From Entophlyctis helioformis (lineage: Eukaryota; Chytridiomycota; Chytridiomycetes; Chytridiales; Chytriomycetaceae): a DNA stretch of 36,133 nucleotides. A program made the position numbers and the translations under genes. The notes beneath the pieces were generated by a model. It made no database searches. It was not told the DNA's origin and saw nothing but the letters and a program-made list of their open reading frames with translations. Below, one piece after another: positions 9,259-19,303 of this stretch. Location of the stretch: positions 1-36,133 of the forward strand of contig JAHLKH010000228.1 of the NCBI GenBank assembly GCA_025526915.1, in the 5' to 3' direction. The number at the start of each line of letters is the position of its first letter. Position 1 is the stretch's first letter.

Positions 9259-11074
9259 ATGATAATGCCAGCGCCTGGCTCACGACTCGCGAAGCTGCTC
9301 TGGACATGGCTGGTCGTGCTCGCTGCCAAAATCCCAAGAGACTGCGATGCCGCAAGGGTTGCTGCGTATCCTCGCCTGATCCAGGGCGAGACGGCCAGCC
9401 TGGACAATTCAACGCTCAAGAACAAAGTCAGCGTGAGACTGCAGGGCGGCTTCTTGACATGCTTCATGATCGATCTCGTTGTCAAAGGCGAAACGGTAGG
9501 CGGAGCTGGTGTGCTGGTGGTGCTCGCAGACTGGCGATTGCGCCAAGGCATCGTCAAGCCAAGCGTTTGTTGATCATGTGCTGAGCAGCATGACTGATCG
9601 CAAGGCTGATCGCATGGCCAAGGCAGCTTCGTGCCATGGTCGACTCTGGGTCGACAGACACGATCGTGCCCCTGCTGGGTATCAACAACTACACAGGCCC
9701 TACGGTGAATCAGCGGAAGCCGGCCGACAGCAACATCACATCGAGCACTTTCAGCGACGGATCGCGATGGGTCGGCTTTGGCGCCAAGACGACAGTGTCG
9801 CTGGCAGGCACAAGCGTCTCGGCCGACAATGCACCATTTATCGGCGTGACAAGCCAGAGCACGGATCCACTGCTATTCCACAGTCCGCTCGAAGGCCTAA
9901 TTGGGATCGCATACGATTCGTTGTCAAGCTACAAAACCAGCGAGGGAATTCAGTCCGTGCTCGGCGCATGGTACTTGTCTGGGGCGATGGCCAATGACGA
10001 GATTGCGTTCCATGGGTGTCCGTATAGCCACGTTGAAGACAGCTACATTGACATTGGAAACACAGAGCCGTCGACCAAGTGCAATCCAACCGGACAGCCC
10101 AATGTATGGGCAGCATCGCCAGTACAGGACTTTTACACAGTTGACATTCGCGCCATCTACATTGATGGCAAGCCTATACCACTGCCCGCAGGCTTCCAAG
10201 ATCCACGAGGCTCATACCCATGGTCGCTTGTCGACTCGTGCACCAGCGCCATCTTTATACCCGAAAACGTACACACGGCGCTCATCAGCGCCATCAAGGC
10301 AAGCGGAGGACTTCCGAGCGAGGTTGCCTCGTCGAGTGTCGTGGACTCTTTTCTCAACGCCGGCGTGAGTCTGCGGCCCAAGAACGACTTTGACTGGGCG
10401 AAAATGCCCACCATCTCGTTCGATTTCCTGACTGAGGCAGCATTCAAGGCCGGCGGCCATGGCACGTTCCGCATCACACTTGGACCGCGCCAGTACCTTC
10501 AACGCGATGTGAATGGCTTTTGTAAGAGTTGCCGGCCTCTTCCGAATCCGTTGCGTATTGTCACACGTTCACTGACACAGACCGTCCACAAGACACGTTT
10601 CTGGCACTGCCAAACACCCAATACGACTCTGACTTTGTTCTGTTTGGCGTGCCGTTGTTCACCAACCTCAACATCGTGCTTGACCGCCACCGCGGCCGTG
10701 TTGGCTTCTCGATGGGATGCGGGTGCGACGCGGCAAAGCAAGAGTACCCATCCATCCAGGCAGAGTCGGGAGAAGTATGGAAACCGACTGTCCAGACTGC
10801 AGTGGATGTTGGGAATGCGGACAATGCGCCATCATCGGCCAACCAACCATCCAGTTTAGTCACAGAGGCATTGGAGCCAACAGGTGAGGCCAAGCCAAGA
10901 AATGCCACGCAGCTTCCTCCGACAGCCACACAAACAGCCGCCAGCAGCGCCAGCAGAAGCAAATCCAGCATGATCTTTGCCATTGTGCTGCCACTCGTCA
11001 TTGGTAAGTCGTCCTGGTGGTCGGGTTTGATCGCTACGATACCGCGTTGTCTGACAGCTTTGGCTCTCTTGTGA
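9259..11074 (+). CDS. Aspartic protease-like (A1) GPI protein, copy 3 (diverged paralog)
   Basis: Four exons (9259-9495, 9627-10521, 10581-11003, 11058-11074) give 523 aa with consistent phases. It has an N-terminal signal peptide (KLLWTWLVVLAAKI), then VDSGSTDTIVP as first active-site motif, FSDGSRWVGFG in the flap position, GLIGIA, and LVDSCTSAIFIP as second active-site motif. The C-lobe has FGVPLFTNLNIVLD and GFSMGCGC. A shorter Ser/Thr/Ala stalk and a hydrophobic GPI-type tail (MIFAIVLPLVIALALL) follow, the last six codons being a separate 17-base exon. The gene structure matches copies 1 and 2, so it is an older tandem paralog. The first motif is canonical (DSGS); the second has Cys in place of Gly, as in its neighbours. 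Start could also be ATG 9265. Confidence 0.83.
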
Positions 11075-11258
11075 AGCGATATTCTTGCACGCATGACAGC
11101 CGCTCCAGCTGCGATTGACGCACCGTTGATGGACCTGTGGCATCAGTCGTTGTGGATGCTCTTGCAATGAAAGCAGACCTTGTCAATGACTCACATGTCG
11201 CCCATGCGGCACCCATGACAACATGGTCGAACGGTGAACAGCGCAATGTACTTTATCT

Positions 11259-13014
11259 TTAATTGAACAAGAACGCCGTCAGGAGCAACGATCCACAAAC
11301 CACCATCACGGTGCGCACATCCATGGCACGCAGCCCAACAGCAGCAGCCTTGTCGCTCTTGCCGCCGCCAGACGCACCACTGCCGCCCGCGCCAGGGCCA
11401 GCCGCATCGCCCGCGCCAAACACGTTCGGCTCGCCGCCAACTGGAGTCGCGAACCCAACACGACGTCCGCCATAATCAAACGCCGTGTAGTGGTTGCGCA
11501 AAAACGACGAGCCGAGCACAGGCGGCAGCGTGGCCGACGGCGAGAAGTTGAGCACGCAGTACACGCCGTACCGGAAGTACTGCTCGCGGGGAAGCACCTT
11601 GAACACGACGCCGCCGAGCGTCATGTTGAATGCCCGCAGCTGCGGGACCGTGCCGCAGTCGATGACGTACGTGCCGAGGCCGTCAGCGTCCCTGCCGCGG
11701 AACATGGCCGCATTGAGCGCATTGAACATGGCCGTCGGCAGCGACGTGATGGTCGTGCCCGTATCAATAATCGCCGACGTGGTGTTGGTCAGGATCTCCT
11801 GGCCGCCCGGCAGCGCGATGCTCGTCAGCGGAAGCGTCCAGTATTTGCTTGTCATGTTGATGGGCGACCAGCCAATCGTGCCTGTGAACAGCGACGTGTC
11901 CACGCCGCCAAACGTGACCACGCCCGACCGCACTTCGCCGTTGGCCCGCTCGGACGTGGTCGGCGACGTTGACGTGTTGGCGCCATCGAGTCGCTGCCGT
12001 TGTACCAGAACGACACGATCGTGTCTTTGAACGGCTTGAGCAGGTTCATGGTGCTCATGACGTTGGCAGGCTCAAACAGACCTGGAGGCGCAAGGCCAAT
12101 CAGGCCGTCGGACATGATCGAGTTGGACTGGATGTCAGATGCCACGCACACGGGCTGCCGCAGCAGCTGGATGCCGCCGACGGTGAGCGTGTCCTGAGCC
12201 CTGAGACACTGGATCCTTGAGCCGTCTGCGTAGTTGAGTGTCGTGATCTCGGACTGGTTGCCCAGCGGCGCATAGGTCGAGCTGTGTGCCGTTGCCACAA
12301 GAGTCAGATGGCGCGGCGTGCAACGCGTGGTGCCACACGGCGCTTACCTGGATCGCGGATCGTATGTCTGCTGGTTGGGCTGGCCGCACTGCCTGGCTGA
12401 GCGGCACGATGTGCCACGCACCCAGAACACGGCGCTGCCCGTGTCAAAGTTGACGGCAAGGCTCTTGGGCGGAGTGCCGAGCTGGACCGTGGCAATCAGC
12501 TGCAGACGGATCGCAGAGAAGCCGCACAAGCGCACAAGCGCACAGGTTGTGGTCAGTCAGTCGGCCGCTCAGTCAGCCGCCCAGTCTGGCTTGTGTGGGG
12601 CAGCATGGCCGCGAGTGGCGCTTTCAAGACTCACAATTTGAGCCGCAGCGGTTGCGGGCAACGACACGACGCCTGCATCGAGACGCACGACGCTCTTGAC
12701 GCCGTCTGCTGGCCCTGCAGCGGACTTGGACACGAACGGAAAGCTGTGCACAAGCCATGGTGGTGGTGGTTGTGTGTGATCAGCTGCTGCTGCTTGTGGC
12801 TGCTGGTCTGTGGTGTGCATGACGCAGTGCATGGGGCTGTGCATGCAATGGCGGCAGGCGGCGCTCACTTGAGAGGCGGCTGTGCACCAGAGCGGACGCC
12901 CTCCACGGGGCCAAAGACGTTGGCCATGTCGACCTGGTGCAGGGCGTGCGTGCCCGTGGGCAGCATGCATGCCGCAGCCGCAGCCAGCGCCACGGCAAAC
13001 GAGGAGCTGTGCAT
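11259..13014 (-). CDS. Canonical A1 aspartic protease, GPI-type, with an apparent one-base frameshift
   Basis: Exons on the minus strand: 13014-12869 (signal peptide MHSSSFAVALAAAAACML), 12743-12635, 12499-12348 and 12281-11259. Active-site motifs are canonical: FDTGSAVFW and IIDTGTTITSLP. Family landmarks include TVQLGTPPKSL, DPRS/SSTY across an intron, YADGS and GLIGLAPPG. The last exon has 1022 coding bases after its phase base, one short of a whole number of codons. The frame changes near 11985, between FWYNGSDS and GANTSTSPTT. No intron fits there, so this is either a one-base loss (pseudogene) or a sequencing error. The C-terminus is Gly/Ala-rich and ends in a hydrophobic GPI-like tail (TVMVVCGSLLLTAFLF). 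It converges on copy 3 and belongs to a different A1 subgroup. Confidence 0.82.
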
Positions 13015-13101
13015 CTTGCTTGCTTGTGTGTGTGTTGGGACAGACGACGCCTTGCTGGCTTGCACTTGCCGAATTCGAGTGAAACAACAAACATCACACG
13101 A
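13015..13101. promoter_or_regulatory. Short divergent intergenic region (protease / methyltransferase)
   Basis: Only 87 bases separate the start codons of the minus-strand protease and the plus-strand methyltransferase relic. I see no clear TATA box. Confidence 0.35.
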
Positions 13102-13640
13102 ATGCCGCCGCTGCTGCTGCTGGACGGCGGCCTGGCAACCGAGCTCGAGGCTCAGGGCTGCGACCTCAAGTGCGACCTGTGGAGCGCAAGGTGCACACGC
13201 CGCCTGCTGCACGCACCACAGCCCATGCACAGCGCGCTGCTAACGCCTGGCTGCACACAGCCTGCTGGCACACAACCCACAGGCAGTCCAAGATGCACAC
13301 GAAGCCTATTTCCGTGCCGGCGCGCTGATGGCGACAACGTGCTCGTACCAGGCATCCACCGCCGGCTTTGTCGCTGCCGGCTTCGGCGAGCTCGACGCCA
13401 GGCGGCTCACTCGGCTGTCGGTGCGTCTGGCCGACAATGCGCGCCGGGCTGTCCAGAACAGCGGCGCCGTCCCCCTGACCAGCCGCCTGCTTGTGGCGGC
13501 TTCGGTCGGATCGTACGGCGCGCTGCTGGCCAACGGCGCCGAGTTTACAGGCGACTACGGGCCGGGCGTGACGCTCGAGAGTCTGGCCGCGTCTCATCGC
13601 CAGCGTGTGCGCGTGCTGCTGGATGCGTCGGTCGACGACG
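13102..13640 (+). pseudogene. Homocysteine S-methyltransferase (Mht1/Sam4/MmuM-like), truncated
   Basis: Members of this family methylate homocysteine from S-methylmethionine or AdoMet. Exon 1 (13102-13190) opens with LLLLDGGLATELEAQGCDL, the typical start. After a 70-nt intron (13191-13260), exon 2 continues with DAHEAYFRAGA, TTCSYQAS and ASVGSYGALLANGAEFTGDY, all expected in order. Family similarity stops around residue 155-160 (RQRVRVLLDASVD). Full-length enzymes run to about 320-330 aa and end with the zinc-binding GGCC cysteine region, which is absent here. The frame continues without recognisable sequence to a stop at 13841-13843. The next 400 bases encode something else in another frame. 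The gene is therefore very probably dead. Confidence 0.75.
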
Positions 13641-14056
13641 CAGCGGGCGGCGAGCCGGGAGTGCATACCATGCGATACCGTCTACCACCGAGACGTGCTT
13701 GGAGCCACCAACATCGGAATGGTTGCACTGGAGCATCTGCTCTTTGGACAACGGCCGCTCTACTTGACGCACACGCCAGTCGATCCGCCTGTTGTCCAGC
13801 AGCCTCCAGCACCAGATCCGCCTGTCGTCCAGCAGCGTTCTAGACACGCCATCAAGCGACGTCTAGAACCAGATCCACCTGTTGACCAGCAGCGCCCAAG
13901 ACGTGCCATCAAGCGGCGTCCAGCACCGGATCCGCCTGTCGAAGAGCAGCGTCCAACACGCAGACAGCGTGCCAGCAAGTCAAGTGCCACTCCACATGCT
14001 CTGACTTCCAGCACAACCACCAACACTTTGAATCGGGGCACCTCCCGATCGACCTA
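13641..14056 (+). pseudogene. Fanzor/TnpB-like nuclease C-terminal remnant
   Basis: In the frame one base off from the methyltransferase, the translation reads ECIPCDTVYHRDVLGATNIG then LFGQRPLYL. A C-x2-C pair five residues before RD-V-x-x-A-x-N-I is the pattern of the zinc ribbon plus RuvC-III aspartate at the end of TnpB and its eukaryotic relatives, the Fanzors. The G-x-RP tail is also usual there. Only about 50 residues of this kind remain; there is no RuvC-I or RuvC-II region and no second CxxC pair, so it is a relic. A Pro/Gln/Arg repeat tail follows to a stop at 14055-14057. The identification rests on one short motif set and on established family patterns. Confidence 0.5.
13777..13970 (+). 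repeat. 57-bp degenerate tandem repeat (PDPPVxxQR...AIKRR)
   Basis: About three 57-base units, the first partial, encode a 19-residue period (PDPPV-x-x-Q-R ... A-I-K-R-R). The KRR clusters resemble nuclear localisation signals. It is read in frame after the Fanzor-like segment. Confidence 0.65.
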
Positions 14057-14315
14057 ACGGGTCACTTCTCACATCATTGTTCAAACAATGGTGCAAGGTG
14101 AGCATCTCGCTGGTGTGCCTCGCCCGTCTGTCGTCGCATGCTGGTTGCTGACTCGAACCTTCCATCGTGTGATGTGCTTGCTTGCATTCGTCGCTTCTCG
14201 GGTCGAATCCAATTCCAAAACGCTTGGTAATTGGATGAATGTCGGGCCATTTGCCGGCGGTTTGCCGCCTATTGCCCACCCTCAGTTGTCGCTGCTGGCA
14301 CCAACACGCGACGCC
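14057..14315. other. Spacer before TAF1C-like gene, with a small hairpin
   Basis: The inverted repeat CATTGT-TCAA-ACAATG lies at 14075-14090, just past the Fanzor-like stop. An open frame runs through 14088-14315 into the next gene. I take the ATG at 14316 as start because the upstream residues look like untranslated leader, but an ATG at 14235 is possible. Confidence 0.35.
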
Positions 14316-14365
14316 ATGGCCGACGGGCAGCCGCGCAGATACAGCACTCGCACGACCGCCCGGCA

Positions 14366-14404
<39 letters not shown>

Positions 14405-17400
14405 GCAAGACTCGGACGACGAGCCAGCACACGCTGCTCGCCCCCACACAGCCCACGCGGCCCACAAGCGGCCCAGACGGCCCAGGGCGGCCGTGCTCGT
14501 CAAGCGCGAGCAGCGCGGCACCGACCGCCCGCATGCAGCTCTGCCGGCGTCCGATCCGCTCGCAGCGCCCACAGACTTCACCGTGCGGGTGCACAGGCCG
14601 CCCAGCTTCCCCGCCTGGACGTTCCCCGCCAGCAGCGAGCCGCTCGACTTTGGCATGCTGGTGTCGGCCGGCTTCACGCCCGGCGCCGTCGATGCCGCGC
14701 TCGCTGCCGGCCGCCCGCTCGAAGCCGCCGTCGTGCATCCATCGGACCCGACGCTCCCGCCGCCGGCGTCCCTCTGCCTCGCGCCGTGGACCCGTCCGCG
14801 CAAGGTGCTGCCCCGAACGTCGACCTGCGCCAAGCCGCCCACCGTCCACTCGGTCAGCGACACGCTGGATGCCATGGTGCGTCACGCTGGAGGCTGCATC
14901 CGATCGCTCTGCTGGCTGCCATGGACTGCTGCTGCTGCTGCCTATGATGCCTGCTGCTGCTGATGCGGCCTGCTGCCCGTGGACAGAAAAAGTACTATGG
15001 CGCCAACAACCCAGAGTCGTATGTGCCCGACGATCTGCTGGAGACGCTGGTCATGGAAGACTTGCAGATCGAGATGCGCCGCCGCAAGTACGACTATGCC
15101 GCCGGCAACTGCATCCAGGTGCTTCGTGGCCCACGCGGCTGGAATCGGCAGAGACGGCGTGAATCGTTTGCTGGCTACAGGCTGCTGTGCGATGGACGTG
15201 CCGGTCGTCGTGGATCGGACAGCGACTCGGACTCGGATGCTGAGCGCGATGACGACGAGAACGACGACGAAGACGACGACGAGAAGGTGTATGGCAGCAT
15301 GGGCGATTGGCTGCTGTATGCGGGCGGCCCGCTCTTGAACCGTCTGTGTGTGTACGCGTCCCGCCTTGTATCCTCTCTGGCGTTTGTGGTTCACTGAACT
15401 TACCATTTTCTGGCGTTCATGCAGGCATGAGCCCGCTCAGCACTGTCGGTGGTGTGGTTGCAGTGCCCTCGTTCGACGCACAGACAGTGTGCACGTTTGA
15501 CACGCCGATCATGCAGGTCATATCGTCGCAGCAGTTTCTGCCACATCGGCCATCGCTCTATGCCTGGCAATGGTGAGCAAGCATGGCGCGCGGCTGTTGT
15601 GAATGTGCAGGATGGCTGATGCAAGAAACACAGACTATGTTGCTGTGAGGACGTTAAGAGGGATGCGGATATTTGCTGCAGACTATGGCACGGAGGAAGC
15701 ATACAGCATGGGCGACATCCACATGCGGCAAGTGAAGGATGCCCCGCTGTCCAGTCTTGTGTTGGATATGGCCATGAGCCGCGTCTTGCCTGGCCACATG
15801 GCTGCTGTCCAAGAGGGCGGCGCTGTACTCATCTGGGACGCGCGCTATGAAGGGTGCGTCTTGCATCTACCGCTCTTCTTCTGGTTGTCGGCGACTGACA
15901 CTCTAAACGGACCAATGATTCCCAGGATCGTAACGTGGCGCACGACGATGGAGGTGTACGACGAGAGCGTTGCATCCCTGGAAAACGACAAGCTCAGGTG
16001 GAAGGCGTGCCAGTTTGCAGCACACCCGCGCACTCTCACTGTCGGCCATGCGCAGTACATTGAGCTCTGCGATCTGCGCACGGTTTCCGTGGCACAGCCG
16101 TCGATTCTCTTTGACGCTGTTCCTCAGGGCGAGCTGTTTACAGGACTGGACCACAACCCACAGTCGCCGTTCCAGCTGGTCGTCACGTCCACAGATCGCA
16201 CGTATCTTCTCGACACGCGATACCCGAATCACATCCTCCTCCAGTGGGCACTCAACAATCCCCGCGAAACACAGACGCACGTCGCACACCTGCCCAGCCT
16301 ATCCCACAAGTGGACGATTTCCAGTCCTGGCTCACACGCTTCGTCCACGTTCATGTCGTGGGGCAGCCAGATGGGCGAGGTGGTCCTGACGACCTACGAG
16401 GAGACCCCGCCTGCACCGCCTGTCTCGCGCGGAGCATGCAAGCTAGCATCGTTTGCTGCACACCCTCATTCTGTTATGCCGCCACTCGACTCTGTGTCCA
16501 GCTTGGGCATCCCGCCAGTCCTTGATTACGAGGTGCTGCATGTGGAAACGGAGAACAAGGCGCCATGGCCGCATGTTCTGGGATGTGTTGCTGTGCCCCA
16601 CGGTCTGCAGGATAGTGGCGCTGCGGCATCGCAGAGCGGCCAGCGCGGATCTGGGAAACAGCGCGATGAGGACGACTACGAGGACGGGCAGGAGGGTCTT
16701 GGATTCACCGTCGTGCACCTTGCTGCCGATGGTGCGATGTATGCACAGGCGTATGGTCCCCCGATCCAGCATCAGCATCAGCATAAGCCTGGCATGACGC
16801 GGAAGTGGGAAGCGCGTGTTGGACGTGTGCTCGACTCGATTGAAAGCGCGGTGGCTGATACCGAGCGTCGCGAGTTTGGCGGCAAGGCTCCGCCGCCCGA
16901 GACTCTGCGCGATCACCCATTGTACGAGTTTCGGCCTCTTGCCAAACGTGAGTGCGTGCGGATTGCCGTTTGCAAGTCGTGTTGCCAGGGGACGAGTGCT
17001 GACTCTGGCTGACTCTGGCACATCCAGTCACCAATCGGTGGGTCCAGGAACAGATGGATCGTGACGCTGTTGCCCCGAACGGAGCAGTCGAGGACACTCG
17101 CTTTGACGTGACTGCTGTCAAGCTGAATGGAAGCATTCAGCTATTGGCCGACCTGGTTGCAGACGACAACGATACGCGTGCGTTTACGCTGGACGAAGCC
17201 AGTGGCCGAGTGGTTCTGCCGCCTCTCGTTCCCTCGGTCGATGCAGTGGCCAATGCGATGCGGCGGTTGGACTCCATCACCAGCACGTTTTCGGCTCAGG
17301 TTGACGATCCACGGTTGCTTCGGCTGACGTACCGTGTGGACAACTGGACGGTTGAGGACACCGATCCGGCTGATGGCACACAGCAGCCAGGGGTATCATC

Positions 17401-18856
17401 AGACGCCGACAGCCTTCATCTCGATACCATCCGGGCACGGCTTGCTGCAGAGTTTGACAGTCGGCCGCTACCTGCCACGGCACCAATCACCAGCAGCATC
17501 GGCATCCACATTGACAATACGCGCGGTATCGAGTGGCTTGCGCGCGATCTTGCACTCTCGCAGTATGCGTATCTCCCACGGCATTCACGCGTCTCGCTGG
17601 ATCTCAGCAAAGTGTCGCATCAAGACCGAGACCAGCTTGACCAGGACTGGGACCCGGCCGACGATGCTGATACGAGCCGCGTGTGGAGCCAGGCGAGCAT
17701 GGCCGACTCGATGGACGGCCGCGGCAGTTTCCATGGATCCCTGCCGCTCAGTGGCAGCGATAGTGGCGGGCCGTCTGCGAGCCAGTCGTTCAGCCAACGG
17801 GCGAGTTTCGGCAACGACGGCAGCAGTGGGCGGGTGCTGGGACTCGGCAAGCGGTACAAGACGGACACTGACGGCGAGGATTCGGACGAGCGCGATGGGC
17901 GGAGAGCGTCGCAGGGCCGCCGCAGTCTTGGCGTCCGTGACGATGACTCGTACAACGACGATGATGACGACGATGGGCGGTCGGTTGTGTCGACACGGTC
18001 GCGGGTGTCTGCCGTGTCTGCCGCATCGGTTTCCCAAGTCACAGACCAGCCGCTCGACAAGATGCCGTCTGTGCTGCGGACGCCGGTCATTGACAAAACG
18101 ATTGCCATGACCGGCGCCGTCAGCACTCTGCACGACATGTGGGAGCGGCCCGGTCTGTACTATCCGTCCGTAACAGGCGGCGATCGGCAAGACGGCGGTG
18201 GGCATCAGTGGCTTGAACCCGCCGGACGGAAAGCACAGGCCGGTGGCGCTGCTGAGGGACGGCCCTCTGGCACTGGCGCGAGCACCGGCACGAAACGCGG
18301 CCGCAAGAAGCGTGCGACTGCAAGCAGCGTCAAGCATGTGCCGCCTGGCGTGCTTGCGTCTGCATACACGGCATCGCTGGAATCACCAGGAGGAACACAG
18401 GCTTCACATGGCGGCGCGTCGCAGATGACGTCTGCGAGCTCGGTCTCGGCACCGTGTATCAAGAGTGCGGGATCGCGGGTGTCTACGAGCACGCTGCCAC
18501 GCACTCCTGGCGTCGTTGCGTCGTCTGCGTCAGCGGCATCTTTGCAGAGTCGCCAGAGCCTTGGCGTGCCACAGCCGGCTGGTGGATCGTCGTCTGGGCG
18601 GTTCACAGTGTCAGCCATGTCGGCCACTGGGTCTGACTCGGGATCAGCGAGAGTGTCGGCTGGTAGTTTGCTGCTCTCGCCGATCCAATCACGCTCTCAG
18701 CAACAGTCACAGTCGCAGTCACAAGCATCACAGTCGCAGCAACCCACGCAGTCTCTCTCGCGTCTGTCAGGCGTGTCCTCGCACCTTGGCATACCTGGCC
18801 GGCCGTCGCTGTCCTCACAGCCACTCAAGAAGAAGCCGCGGACCAAAGGCTTCTGA
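14316..18856 (+). CDS. RNA polymerase I-specific initiation factor subunit, TAF1C/RRN6 family
   Basis: Six exons (14316-14876, 14987-15347, 15425-15572, 15611-15853, 15926-16947, 17028-18856) join in phase to 1387 aa. TAF1C (SL1, animals) and Rrn6 (core factor, yeast) help place RNA polymerase I on rDNA promoters in the nucleolus. Supporting sequence: a WD40-like middle with FAAHPRTLTVG preceded by a tryptophan (human TAF1C has a matching FTAHPRVLTVG after a WRW), and the extreme C-terminus SSQPLKKKPRTKGF. The latter closely matches the human TAF1C ending, SSSQPLRKKPRMGF. The protein is much longer than the human one (869 aa), mainly from Ser/Gly/Gln-rich and acidic low-complexity stretches. 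The first ~50 residues hold a poly-Ala run. An acidic run (ERDDDENDDEDDDE) lies in exon 2. Intron acceptors follow CTGAC-rich tracts. Confidence 0.82.
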
Positions 18857-19303
18857 GTGCTTGCAGTGCGTTCTTGCTGCCCACCAATACAAGCCTGTTG
18901 CATATGACGGTGTGGGCTCGTTTGCTCTTCCATCTGTGACTGCCGTTGAGCGGTGATCTGAGCCTGACTGGACCTCATAGTGCTCTTGGATGAGTGCTGG
19001 CCGAAACACGAGTGGATCGACGTCTCTGTGTGCTTTGTCGCCATCGACCCAGACATGGCCAGGCAGCATCTCTCTCCACTTGGCTTCTGCCTGATTGTTG
19101 CTGTGTTGATGCGTCGATGGCAGACATGGACGATGCACAACACGATGCATGCCATTCACAGTCTGCCTGAGAGTGGCGTCTGCTGTCAGCCCACGCCTGC
19201 ACTCGCTTGAGAATCGCCGCGTCAGCATCGCGCAGATCTGGAATGTTTGGTTTCGTGGCGAGTCTGCCTGGAAACCAACAAACAATCACTGCGACCACAA
19301 CGC
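18857..19303. other. Intergenic region, no gene seen
   Basis: These 447 bases lie between the TAF1C-like stop and the ankyrin start. Open frames here are short and without family resemblance. The region must hold the 3' end of one gene and the promoter of the next. Confidence 0.5.

Noticed and set aside
18857..19303. Small frames on both strands between the TAF1C-like and ankyrin genes
   Set aside because: None shows domain, signal peptide or splice-phase support.
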